A model generated the notes under the pieces. The model worked only from the letters and a program-made list of their open reading frames with translations. It did not search any database and had not been told where the DNA came from. Shown here piece after piece: positions 26,255-35,193 of a stretch of 64,000 bases of DNA. The position numbers were made by a program, and so were the translations under genes. The stretch is taken from assembly GCA_038146925.1 (NCBI GenBank), contig JAYQSP010000004.1:200031-264030 (forward strand), in the 5' to 3' direction. The stretch comes from UBA830 sp038146925. GTDB lineage: Bacteria; Pseudomonadota; Alphaproteobacteria; MPNO01; UBA830. Positions within the stretch are counted from its first letter, which is position 1; each line of letters begins with the position of its first letter.

Positions 26255-26627
26255 CTCTTGCTCTATGTTCCATCACACAAAGATATACCTCTAGCTCCTT
26301 CGAGGCGCGCTCGTGTGCTCCTCAGGATGAGAGCCCGGGTATTAATTGAGGACGGGTGCCGGGTCGGTCGGCCGGCGCGACGACGGGCGGCGAGTTGTGG
26401 CAGCGTATCGCAGAGGAGCTGAGAGATAACGCCAGTACCGCGGACAGTTATATCGGTAGCTCTCGGAACGACCGCGTAATACGGAATTCGGGGAACGTCC
26501 GGAATTCAACCGACTGCAGACTTTTACCCCAGGACAGGGAAACAGCCGTTTCTAAGCAATGGCCGACGTCCGCGCTTTCGGTGGTTACGTTTATGGAACG
26601 TGTTCCGTCTCATAGCGAAAACCAGAC
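26255..26627. other. Intergenic region with a dispersed palindromic repeat, no gene seen
   Basis: No credible coding frame. It contains the repeat described at 26296-26331. After about 26400 base composition becomes more even, marking the approach to the low-GC acetylation remnant that follows. Confidence 0.5.
26296..26331. repeat. Dispersed alphaproteobacterial palindromic repeat
   Basis: The segment TCCTTCGAGGC...GCTCCTCAGGATGA is the form of the very common 'CATCCTTCGAGRC...GCTCCTCAGGATG' repeat of alphaproteobacterial genomes. The arms are imperfect. It lies just after the molybdopterin-subunit gene and may aid transcription termination. Confidence 0.6.
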
Positions 26628-28002
26628 TTAAAATCGGAAGTAGATGAATCCCTGGGTACGATCAAGAAACACAATAACCAGCACCATTAGACCAGCGAAG
26701 GCAACCGTCACTAGCAGGCTAACTTTCGTGCCTTCACGAGATACAACGCTTGACAAATTCTCAGGTCTGACCACGAAGCAGGTGATCGCTGATACGACCA
26801 AATACAGCCACATTTCGGGGCTGGGCGGCGGGATTTCTGCGGTGCTAAAGCCGACCAAGCTTCGCATTAGATCAAACGCACCATAGAAATCGAACAGAAC
26901 AAACTCCATCCCATCGATACTAAGATGAAGGTGAAGCCGCGTTGGGCTAAGAGCTGGCATCCCGATCCCACCACGCGGCCGTCCAATGGTAACCGACAAC
27001 CAGTGGCCGTGGTAGAGTCCCCACGCCAAGAACGTCCAACCTGCGCCGTGCCAAAGGCCGCAGAGCAGAAACACAATGAGAATGTTGCGGATGTAGTGCT
27101 GATTCCCGCCGATCGGCACATAAACGTAGTCGCGAATCCAATAAGATAGTGTCATGTGCCAACGGCGCCAAAAGTCCCTGATATTCAATGCTTCGTAGGG
27201 TCTTGCGAAGTTGCTGGGGAATGTGAAGCCGAAAATCGTACCTAGACCGATCGCAATGAGGGAATAACCATAAAAATCAAAATAAATTTGGAAACTGTAG
27301 CTAAAAATCACATAGATCGCGGATACGGGCGACAAGCTATCGGGCGTCGCGACGGGTGTGTCATCGCGCTTGACAGGGTGTCGGCGAGCAGAACTTTCAA
27401 ACCCAAGCCAAAGCAGATCAGAGAAATGCCTTTGGAGAGCCGCGCTACATCCCACCGGCAGGCGCCGATATTGCCCAACGACTCTTTTATTTCATGATAG
27501 CGCACGATCGGCCCGGCGATCAATTGTGGGAAGAAGCTGATATATGCGGCGAATATCATCAGTGTTGGTGCCTCTTGGACTTGGCCGCGGTACCGGTCGA
27601 TCGCAAATGAGGAAAGCTGAAAGGTGAAGAACGAGATACCGGCTGGCAAGACCGCGTTCGCAAAAAGTCGAACACTTCTTCAGTATCGTTTGGCTTAAGT
27701 AACAATACATCGGCAACGATAAACGTCACATATTTGTAGTGTATCAAAGCAAGTAAAACCGGGGCGATGCATAAAAAAAGCCGTAATGGGTTGCGCACAA
27801 AAGCCGGCGAAGAAGTAATCCAATACACCCAAGCTATTTCTACGGACAGGACGATAGCGTGCTCAATCCCCGACAACCCATAGAAAATCAACGAGGCGGT
27901 AATGATTGTCAAAAGCCGAAAAAATTGATTGCGAACGCTAAAGAAAAGCAGAACGACCGTCGGCAGAAAGAAGAATAAAAAACTGTAGCTGTTGAAAAGC
28001 AT
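26628..28002 (-). pseudogene. MBOAT O-acyltransferase (AlgI family), multiply frameshifted
   Basis: Remnant of an AlgI-type membrane-bound O-acyltransferase, which acetylates exported polysaccharides. The start ATG at 28002 opens MLFNSYSFLFFFLPTVVL, typical of AlgI. Pieces in three frames then give LPAGISFFTFQLSSFAIDRY, SYSFQIYFDFYGYSLIAIGLG, IRDFWRRWHMTLSYWIRDYVY and the catalytic His in CGLWHGAGWTF. Shifts are inferred near 27664 (in a T-run), near 27350, and a compensating pair near 26950 and 26890, where RGFTFILVSMGWSLF is in another frame. Its ATG overlaps the stop of the upstream SGNH-like gene (TAATG). Composition is lower in GC than the flanks. Confidence 0.85.
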
Positions 28003-28750
28003 TACTCGGCCGCCTTTTGAATTTCCAAAGCGATAAACGCGCCCCAAGATGCCTCTGGCGGGTGTGTATTGTCGAACCAGGGCGCTGAAGGAATGTCGGG
28101 GATCAGCAGCGCATCCACGCAATAAAAGCCAAACTTACTGCACGCTGTGTTCCATCGCTGCCGTGCGCTGATAACAGCACGGGTCGGAGCGGCGTCCAAT
28201 TGTTGTTGAAACGCCGGATAGATAGGTGTTTCCATAATTATGACGCGATGACCGGCTGCGACATGGGTACCCAGGCGCTCGAGGTTGCGCTCAAACTGCG
28301 CCATCACGAGATGAGAGGAAGATGGCAAAATTGGAGCGATTTTGCCTTTACCTGCAGGCGGTTTTTGGCTGCCGTCGGCACGATAGGTCCGGGCTTCGAT
28401 AGGGGTCAAATAATTTGGATCACCAGAAACCGCACGCGATATTGCGGTCAAAATAGTCGTTGGGCCAAATGCATTATCGAAGCGTATGGTTTCACTGAGA
28501 CCGAAACGCCAAATGTGTCGAGCCGCATCCACGAACCTTGCTTCCACCGCTGCGGTGGCGATGTTTTGGGTGGCAATTTGTAATCGATCGATAAAGTTTG
28601 GCCAGAACGGGACGTTGTCCCGTTGCAGGTGTAAATTGTCCAACCCGACGACTAAGATCTTCGGCAGCTTCGATTGTTCAGCGAGTTTGTCGATTAACTG
28701 TACCGTGCCGTTGAAGGACTCGCTGGATAGGGAGAAGTGTCCTCGACCGG
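28002..28750 (-). pseudogene. SGNH/AlgX-like polysaccharide acetylation protein, 5' end lost
   Basis: About 245 codons that fit the C-terminal part of an SGNH-hydrolase-like protein usually encoded beside an MBOAT acyltransferase: PKILVVGLDNLHLQRDN near the start, GHRVIIMETPIYPAFQQQL, and the end IPSAPWFDNTHPPEASWG, where D and H look like the catalytic pair. The signal-anchor N-terminus is missing, because the coding sequence runs directly into the 3' end of the ubiD-like gene at about 28750. It was probably needed, with the MBOAT protein, to acetylate an exopolysaccharide. It is now a fragment. Confidence 0.65.
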
Positions 28751-28756
28751 TTGCTG

Positions 28757-30241
28757 TCACTCCCGCAGATGCGCCCAGCGTTCCCATGCCTCACGGCGCG
28801 CTTCGGGCGACGGCGCGTTGACCTTCTGGAACTCGTCTTTCCAGTGGAACGGGCGGCAGGCGTCGATGATGGCGCGGCTGTTGTAGAGCTTGCCGGCTGC
28901 GCGGTCCTCGGGCGAGATCATGGGGTCGAGGGCCGACGACCATGCGTTTTCGATGAAGTTGATGTTCGAGGCCGGGTCGCAGCGCGTGCAGGCCGCCCAG
29001 ATCACCTCTTCCAGATTGGTGACGTCCACGTCCTCGTCGACCACGATCACGAAGCGGCCGAGATAGGCGCCGGCGTGGCACATGGCGGCGATGTGGCCGG
29101 CCTGGACCGCGTGGCCGGGATAGCGCTGCTTGATCGCGACCGCCAGGAACAGGCGAGAGCCGCCGACTTCGTGCGCCCAGACCTCCGTCACGTCCGGCAC
29201 GCCGGCCTTGGCCATGTTTTCCTTCAGGACGGCGGACCGGCTGATCGCGCGATACCGCGCGTATTCGTAGGGCAGGCGGATATGCGCCGCGCCCAGCAGG
29301 ATGGGATCGTTGCGGTGATAGATCGCGGAAATATCGACCCAGGGTTCGGCCTCCATCGCGCCGCCCTGATAGCCCAGCCATTCGCCGAACGGGCCTTCGC
29401 GCTCCGTGTTGCCGGGATGGATGAAGCCCTCGATGACGACCTCGGAATTGGCCGGGAAAGGCAGGCCCGTGTGCTTGCCCGTCACGCACTGGATCGGCTT
29501 GCCGCGATAGGCGCCCATCATGTCGAGTTCGCTCATGCCTTCCGGTACCTCGGTCGACGAGGTCAGGAACGACAGCGGGTCGGTGCCGACGACGATGCAG
29601 ACCGGCATCGGTTCGCCCTTTGCCATGTATTTGTCGCGGTGGATGCGACCGTGCTTGCCGGGCGAGATGTATAGTCCGACGCGCTTTTCGTCGTGGATCA
29701 TCACGCGGTAGGTGCCGCAGTTGATCCAGCCTGTGTCCGGGTCGCGTGTGATGTTGAAGCAGCCGGTGCCGATATAGCGCCCGCCGTCATCCGGGTTCCA
29801 CAGCGGCGCCGGGAACTTGGTGACGTCGATGTCGTCGCCTTCCAGCACGTTTTCGAATACCGGGCCGTCATCGACGATTTCGTGCGGCACCGGTTTCATG
29901 TTCTTGGTGTGGTCGCTGTAGCCGCGCGACAGTTCCAGCTTGTTGAAACTTTCCGGAAAGCCCAGCGTCAGGTTCTTGCGCGTGCCGGTGAACCAGTTGA
30001 TCAGGATGCGGAACCCCGGCGGGCAGCCCTCGACGTCGTCGAACAGCACCGACGGCGTACCTTCGTCATGGCACATCACCTCGACCACCTGGCCGATATC
30101 GGTGTGCCAGTTGGCGCCGGTGACGGTTTTCAGGTCGCCTTTGGCTTCCACGGCGGCAAGCCAGTCGCGGAGGTCGTCGTATTCCAGGGCGCAGCCGGAA
30201 TTGGAGGCGGGGACGGCGTATTTATCGGATGTCTCGGTCAT
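28757..30241 (-). CDS. UbiD-family (prenylated-FMN) decarboxylase
   Basis: 494-residue UbiD-type decarboxylase. Family segments include FNITRDPDTGWINCGTYRV (cofactor and metal-binding loop), VVGTDPLSFLTSS, and EGPFGEWLGYQGG carrying a conserved acidic residue of the catalytic network. These enzymes use prenylated FMN to (de)carboxylate aromatic or alpha,beta-unsaturated acids. No ubiX prenyltransferase gene is adjacent. Because ubiA is also in the window, a ubiquinone role is conceivable, but the divergence from classical UbiD is not testable by eye. An acidic aromatic substrate is the alternative. Confidence 0.85.
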   Translation of the reverse strand: MTETSDKYAVPASNSGCALEYDDLRDWLAAVEAKGDLKTVTGANWHTDIGQVVEVMCHDEGTPSVLFDDVEGCPPGFRILINWFTGTRKNLTLGFPESFNKLELSRGYSDHTKNMKPVPHEIVDDGPVFENVLEGDDIDVTKFPAPLWNPDDGGRYIGTGCFNITRDPDTGWINCGTYRVMIHDEKRVGLYISPGKHGRIHRDKYMAKGEPMPVCIVVGTDPLSFLTSSTEVPEGMSELDMMGAYRGKPIQCVTGKHTGLPFPANSEVVIEGFIHPGNTEREGPFGEWLGYQGGAMEAEPWVDISAIYHRNDPILLGAAHIRLPYEYARYRAISRSAVLKENMAKAGVPDVTEVWAHEVGGSRLFLAVAIKQRYPGHAVQAGHIAAMCHAGAYLGRFVIVVDEDVDVTNLEEVIWAACTRCDPASNINFIENAWSSALDPMISPEDRAAGKLYNSRAIIDACRPFHWKDEFQKVNAPSPEARREAWERWAHLRE

Positions 30242-30317
30242 TGGAATTTCCTAGCACAACGGCGAACGCGTGTCAGACGTCACGCGGTATAGTACCCTGC
30301 TGGGGGAGGATTTCACC

Positions 30318-31241
30318 ATGACCACAGCGCTTTATACCCACGCCAGCTCGCTCCGGCACGATACCGGTCCCGGCCATCCGGAGCGTATCGCCCGCATCGA
30401 GGCGGTCAACGAGGCGCTGGCCGGCGATTCGTGGGCGGCGCTTGTCCGGCACGACGCGCCGCGGGCGACCGCGGACCAGCTCAAGCGCCTGCATGACGGC
30501 GGCTATGTCGATCTCGTCCTCGACAACATCCCGGAAGACGGCTATGCGCGGCTGGATGCAGACACCGTGCTGTCGCCCGGCACCGGCGACGCCGCGCTGC
30601 ATGCCGCGGGGGCGATCATCGCGGCGGTCGATGCCGTGGCGGGCGGCGAGGCCGACAACGCATTCTGTGCCGTTCGCCCGCCGGGGCATCACGCCGAACC
30701 GGGTCGCGGCATGGGATTCTGCCTGTTCAACAACGTCGCCATCGGCGCGCTGCATGCCCGCGCCGCGCATGGTCTGCAGCGGGTCGCGATCGTCGATTTC
30801 GACGTTCATCACGGCAACGGGACCCAGGCAGCGTTCGAGGACGATCCCGACACGCTGTTCGCGTCGTCGCATCAGTACCCGCATTATCCGGGTACGGGCG
30901 CAACCGCCGAAACCTGCGTCGGCAATGTGTTCAATGCGCCGCTGGACGCCAATTCGGGCGGGGCGGAGTTTAGGGCGGCCATGGAAGATCGCATCCTGCC
31001 CGCAGTCCGCGCGTTCGATCCCGATATCGTCTTTATCTCCGCCGGGTTCGACGCGCATGCCCGCGACCCGCTGGCTTCCCTGCGGTTCGAGGAAGAGGAT
31101 TTCGAATGGGCGACCGCGCGGCTGAAGGATATTGCCGGCGAATACGCCGGCGGCCGGCTGGTGTCGACGCTCGAAGGCGGCTACGACCTCGAAGCGCTGG
31201 GCAACAGCGTCCAGGCCCACGTGTCGGCTTTGACCGGCTGA
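30318..31241 (+). CDS. Histone-deacetylase-family (AcuC/AphA-like) amidohydrolase
   Basis: 307 residues from ATG 30318, which follows GGGGGAGGA at 30302-30309; the frame is open from 30270 without a good start. The zinc-dependent deacetylase core is complete: PPGHHAEPGRGMGFC (His pair), VDFDVHHGNGTQ (zinc Asp and His) and SAGFDAHARDPLAS (second zinc Asp). In bacteria such proteins deacetylate polyamines, acetyl-lysine or similar small amides. It is upstream of xseB, as in several alphaproteobacterial genomes. Confidence 0.93.
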   Translation: MTTALYTHASSLRHDTGPGHPERIARIEAVNEALAGDSWAALVRHDAPRATADQLKRLHDGGYVDLVLDNIPEDGYARLDADTVLSPGTGDAALHAAGAIIAAVDAVAGGEADNAFCAVRPPGHHAEPGRGMGFCLFNNVAIGALHARAAHGLQRVAIVDFDVHHGNGTQAAFEDDPDTLFASSHQYPHYPGTGATAETCVGNVFNAPLDANSGGAEFRAAMEDRILPAVRAFDPDIVFISAGFDAHARDPLASLRFEEEDFEWATARLKDIAGEYAGGRLVSTLEGGYDLEALGNSVQAHVSALTG

Positions 31242-31322
31242 TCGCGCGCGGTTGATTCGGGCGACGGGTTGCCCTAAGCCCTTCGCAATCCTACTCTTTA
31301 TGCGGATAAGCAGGGGTGAACT

Positions 31323-31574
31323 ATGGCTGACGGTGGCAAACCGGCGGATGTGGCCAAGATGTCGTTCGAGGACGCGCTCGAGGAACTCGAGGAAATCGTG
31401 CGCACGCTCGAAGGCGGCAAGGGCAGGCTCGAAGAGGCGATCGGCGCCTATGAGCGCGGCGCGAAGCTCAAGGCCCATTGCGAGAAAAAGCTGAAAGAAG
31501 CGCAGGCCAAGGTGGAGAAAATTTCGCTTGGCGCCGATGGAGAGGCTGCCGTGGAGCCCGGGAACATTGAATGA
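31323..31574 (+). CDS. xseB: Exodeoxyribonuclease VII small subunit
   Basis: 83-residue helical protein with the family core MSFEDALEELEEIVRTLEGGKGRLEEAIGAYERG, followed by LKAHCEKKLKEAQAKVEKI. It partners with XseA (not in the window) in single-strand DNA degradation during repair. Its end overlaps the probable start of ispA, giving the widespread xseB-ispA-dxs order. Confidence 0.94.
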   Translation: MADGGKPADVAKMSFEDALEELEEIVRTLEGGKGRLEEAIGAYERGAKLKAHCEKKLKEAQAKVEKISLGADGEAAVEPGNIE

Positions 31575-32472
31575 CGTCATATCCATCACGCCCGTGAAGG
31601 AGGCGCTCGCCGAATTCGGCGCCGTCATGACGGCGTCGCTGGACAGGCTGCTGCCGCACCCCGCCGGGCCCGAAGCCAGGCTGTTCGAGGCAATGCGCTA
31701 CGCCGCTCTAGCGAACGGCAAGTTTTTGCGGCCGTATCTGGTGCGTACCTCGGCGCTGATGTTCGGCGTCCCGGAAGCGCAGTATCTGCGGGCAGGTGCT
31801 GCGGTCGAGATGGTCCATACCTATTCGCTGATCCATGATGATCTGCCGGCCATGGACGACGATGACATGCGGCGCGGCCGGCCGTCCTGTCACAAGGCCT
31901 TCGACGAAGCGACCGCGATCCTCGCGGGCGATGCGCTGCTGACGCTGTCTTTCGAGGTGCTCGCCGGGGCGGAAACGCATGAGGATCCCCAGGTCCGCAG
32001 CGATCTGGTCACGGCGCTGGCAATGCGGTCCGGCGGCGCCGGGATGGTCGGCGGCCAGGTGATCGATCTGGAGAGCGAACATGCGGATGTCGATGCCGAT
32101 CTGATCGCCCGGCTGGAGACCATGAAGACCGGCGCGCTTATCGCGTTTTCGACCGCCGCCGGCGGGATGCTGGGATCGGCCGGGGCCGATGCCGTTAAGA
32201 CGCTGGAAACATTCGGTTTTGAGCTAGGCCTCGCGTTCCAGATTACCGACGATTTACTTGACGTCGAAGGCGATGAGGACGATGTCGGCAAGAAGGTTGG
32301 CAAGGATGCCGAAGCCGGGAAGGCGACGTTCGTGTCAGCGCTCGGCGTCGATGGCGCGCGGCGCGAGGCCCGTCAGGTGACGGATCGCGCCCTGTCGCGT
32401 CTGGATACGTTCGGCGCGCGGGCGGACGAGTTGCGCTCGGCGGCGCAATTCGTGCTGGCCAGAAAGAACTGA
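31567..32472 (+). CDS. ispA: Farnesyl diphosphate synthase / polyprenyl synthetase
   Basis: About 301 residues from TTG 31567 (GGAG upstream); earlier starts would lie deep inside xseB. The first aspartate-rich motif is DDLPAMDDDDMRRGRPSCH and the second is QITDDLLDVEGDEDD, both needed for Mg-diphosphate binding. It condenses isopentenyl and dimethylallyl/geranyl diphosphate to farnesyl diphosphate, supplying ubiquinone and undecaprenyl synthesis. The length matches IspA. It is followed after 51 bases by dxs of the same pathway. Confidence 0.93.
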   Translation: MNDVISITPVKEALAEFGAVMTASLDRLLPHPAGPEARLFEAMRYAALANGKFLRPYLVRTSALMFGVPEAQYLRAGAAVEMVHTYSLIHDDLPAMDDDDMRRGRPSCHKAFDEATAILAGDALLTLSFEVLAGAETHEDPQVRSDLVTALAMRSGGAGMVGGQVIDLESEHADVDADLIARLETMKTGALIAFSTAAGGMLGSAGADAVKTLETFGFELGLAFQITDDLLDVEGDEDDVGKKVGKDAEAGKATFVSALGVDGARREARQVTDRALSRLDTFGARADELRSAAQFVLARKN

Positions 32473-32523
32473 ACCGGGATATCCGCCCGGTGCACAGGAA
32501 CTAAACAGACTCAGGGGAACCTA

Positions 32524-34446
32524 ATGGCGCCGCAGACGCCGCTTCTCGATCAGATTAACTCTCCCAGCGACCTGAAGAAATTCAACCCCGATCAGCTGCA
32601 GCAGATCGCGGACGAATTACGGGCGGAGACCATCGACGCCGTGTCGGTGACAGGCGGTCATCTCGGCGCCGGTCTCGGCGTGGTCGAACTCACGGTCGCG
32701 CTGCATTACCTGTTCGACACGCCGGACGACAAGATCGTCTGGGATGTTGGCCATCAGGTCTATCCGCACAAGATACTTACCGGCAGGCGCGACCGCATTC
32801 GCACACTGCGCCAGGGCGGCGGTCTCTCCGGGTTCACCAAGCGGACGGAAAGCGAATACGATCCGTTCGGCGCGGCGCACGCGTCCACGTCGATCTCGGC
32901 GGCACTCGGTTTTGCCGTCGGCAGCGATCTTCAGGAAACCGGCAACCGCGCCATCGCCGTCATCGGCGACGGTGCGATGACCGGCGGCATGGCCTACGAA
33001 GCGCTGAACAATGCCGGCGCGATGGACAACAAGCTGATCGTCATCCTGAACGACAACGACATGTCGATCGCGCCGCCCGTCGGCGCGCTGTCGGCCTATC
33101 TGTCCCGCCTGATCTCGTCGAAATCCTACCGGTCGCTGCGCGATATCGGTTTGCACATGTCGGAAAAATTTCCGCGCCCGATGAAAAAAGCGGCCAAGCG
33201 CGCCGAGGAATACGCGCGCGGCATGCTGACCGGCGGCACCCTGTTCGAGGAGCTCGGTTTCTATTACGTCGGCCCCATCGACGGCCACAATATGGAGCAT
33301 CTGATCCCGGTCCTCAAAAACGTCCGCGACGACAAGGCGGAAGGGCCGGTGCTGATCCACGTGGTGACGCAGAAGGGCAAGGGATACGATCCGGCCGAGC
33401 AGTCGGCGGACAAGTATCACGGCGTCGGCAAGTTCAACGTGGTCACCGGCGCGCTCGACAAGGGCAAGGCGAACGCGCCCAGCTACACCAAGGTCTATGC
33501 CGAAAGCCTGATCAGGGAAGCCCGTGACGACGACAAGATCGTCGCCATCACGGCGGCGATGCCGTCGGGCACCGGTATCGATTTATTCGAAAAGGAATTT
33601 CCCGACCGCACCTTCGACGTCGGTCTCGCCGAACAGCATGCGGTGACGTTCGCCGCCGGACTGGCGGCCGACGGCATGAAGCCGTTCGCGACGATCTATT
33701 CGACGTTCCTGCAGCGCGCCTTCGACCAGATCGTGCATGACGTCGCGCTGCAGAACCTGCCCGTCAGGTTCGCCATGGACCGCGCCGGCTATGTCGGCGC
33801 CGACGGCCAGACCCATTGCGGCGCCTACGATATCGCCTATCTGGCCTGTCTGCCGAACATGATCGTCATGGCCCCGTCTGACGAGGCGGAGCTGGTTCAT
33901 ATGGTGGCCACCGCCGCCGATATCGACCAGGCGCCCTGCGCGTTCCGTTATCCGCGCGGTGAAGGCGTCGGCGTCGATATGCCGGAACGCGGCGAAATAC
34001 TGCCCATCGGCAAGGGCCGCATTCTGCGCGAAGGCACCAAGATCGCGCTGCTGTCCTACGGCACGCGGCTGCAGGACTGTCTCGACGCTGCCGAGGAGCT
34101 GACCGTGCACGGATTGTCCACCACGGTCGCCGACGCGCGTTTCGCCAAACCGCTGGACGAAGACCTTGTCAAACGTCTGGCGGCGGAACACGAAGTTCTG
34201 GTCACCATCGAAGAAGGTTCCGTCGGCGGGTTCGGCTCGCAGGTGGCCCAGTTTCTCGCCATGGACGGCGTGTTCGATGCAGGTCTGAAGTTCCGCCCGA
34301 TGGTCATGCCGGATGTTTTTCTCGACCAGGATTCGCCGCGCCGGCAGATCGAAATCGCCGGTCTCGCCAATACCGATATCGTCGCGACCGCCATGGCCGC
34401 GCTGGGCGTGGACGCCGCATCGACATCTGCCGGCGGGAGGGCCTGA
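32524..34446 (+). CDS. dxs: 1-deoxy-D-xylulose-5-phosphate synthase
   Basis: 640-residue thiamine-diphosphate enzyme that makes 1-deoxyxylulose 5-phosphate from pyruvate and glyceraldehyde 3-phosphate, the entry step of the MEP isoprenoid pathway. The ThDP/Mg motif is GDGAMTGGMAYEALNNAG, and VGPIDGHN and MDRAGYVGADGQTHCG are conserved. The length is normal (about 620-640). It lies in the xseB-ispA-dxs-tlyA cluster. The GGGAGG inside its last codons acts as ribosome site for tlyA. Confidence 0.96.
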   Translation: MAPQTPLLDQINSPSDLKKFNPDQLQQIADELRAETIDAVSVTGGHLGAGLGVVELTVALHYLFDTPDDKIVWDVGHQVYPHKILTGRRDRIRTLRQGGGLSGFTKRTESEYDPFGAAHASTSISAALGFAVGSDLQETGNRAIAVIGDGAMTGGMAYEALNNAGAMDNKLIVILNDNDMSIAPPVGALSAYLSRLISSKSYRSLRDIGLHMSEKFPRPMKKAAKRAEEYARGMLTGGTLFEELGFYYVGPIDGHNMEHLIPVLKNVRDDKAEGPVLIHVVTQKGKGYDPAEQSADKYHGVGKFNVVTGALDKGKANAPSYTKVYAESLIREARDDDKIVAITAAMPSGTGIDLFEKEFPDRTFDVGLAEQHAVTFAAGLAADGMKPFATIYSTFLQRAFDQIVHDVALQNLPVRFAMDRAGYVGADGQTHCGAYDIAYLACLPNMIVMAPSDEAELVHMVATAADIDQAPCAFRYPRGEGVGVDMPERGEILPIGKGRILREGTKIALLSYGTRLQDCLDAAEELTVHGLSTTVADARFAKPLDEDLVKRLAAEHEVLVTIEEGSVGGFGSQVAQFLAMDGVFDAGLKFRPMVMPDVFLDQDSPRRQIEIAGLANTDIVATAMAALGVDAASTSAGGRA

Positions 34447-34449
34447 CCC

Positions 34450-35193
34450 ACGGCCAGGCGCGCGCGGCCCGATGACCTGCTCGTCGAACGCGGGCTGGCG
34501 GAGGACGCCAGGCAGGCGCAGGCCCTGATCCTGTCGGGCAAGGTGTTTTCCGGCGACCGGCGGATCGACAAGCCGGGCACGCCCGTGTCGGCGGAAATCC
34601 CCATCGAAGTCCGTGGCGCCGATCACCCCTGGGTGTCGCGCGGCGGTCTGAAACTCGATCATGCGCTCGACCGTTTCGGTATCGACGTGACCGGCACGAC
34701 GGCCATCGATGTGGGGTCGTCCACCGGCGGTTTCACGGACGTGCTGCTCGCCCATGGCGCAACGCATGTCTACGCAGTGGATGTCGGCTACGGGCAATTG
34801 CACTGGAAACTGCGCCAGGACGCGCGGGTCACGGTTCTCGAACGGCAGAACGCGCGGCATCTGACGACGGAGCATGTCCCCGCGCCGGTCGGCGTCATCG
34901 TGTGCGACGCCAGCTTCACCCGGCTGCAATCCGTGCTCCGCGTGCCCATGGGCTTCGCCGCCCCCGGCGCGCATCTGATCGCGCTGATCAAGCCGCAGTT
35001 CGAGGTCGCCAAAGCCGAGGTCGGTGACGGGGGCATCGTGCGCGATCCGGCGCTGCACCGCGCGGTGTGCGACAACACGGAAAACTGGCTCTCCGGCCTG
35101 CCCGGGTGGACCGTACTGGGGATCGAGGAAAGCCCGGTCAGGGGCGCGCAGGGCAACGTCGAATTCCTGATCGCCGCCCGGTTCGACGGCTGA
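34450..35193 (+). CDS. tlyA: TlyA-type rRNA 2'-O-methyltransferase with ACG in start position
   Basis: About 247 residues: N-terminal S4 RNA-binding domain (DDLLVERGLAEDARQAQALI) and FtsJ-like methyltransferase domain (IDVGSSTGGFTDVLL as the AdoMet motif I, then CDASFTRLQSV and IALIKPQFEV). TlyA modifies ribosomal RNA. No ATG, GTG or TTG precedes the S4 domain after the dxs stop. An ACG at 34450 sits nine bases after GGGAGG (34435-34440), exactly where an ATG would be expected. The first standard start (GTG 34543) would delete most of the S4 domain. So this is either a genuine ACG start, an ATG-to-ACG change, or a base error. Confidence 0.85.
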   Translation, partial: TARRARPDDLLVERGLAEDARQAQALILSGKVFSGDRRIDKPGTPVSAEIPIEVRGADHPWVSRGGLKLDHALDRFGIDVTGTTAIDVGSSTGGFTDVLLAHGATHVYAVDVGYGQLHWKLRQDARVTVLERQNARHLTTEHVPAPVGVIVCDASFTRLQSVLRVPMGFAAPGAHLIALIKPQFEVAKAEVGDGGIVRDPALHRAVCDNTENWLSGLPGWTVLGIEESPVRGAQGNVEFLIAARFDG

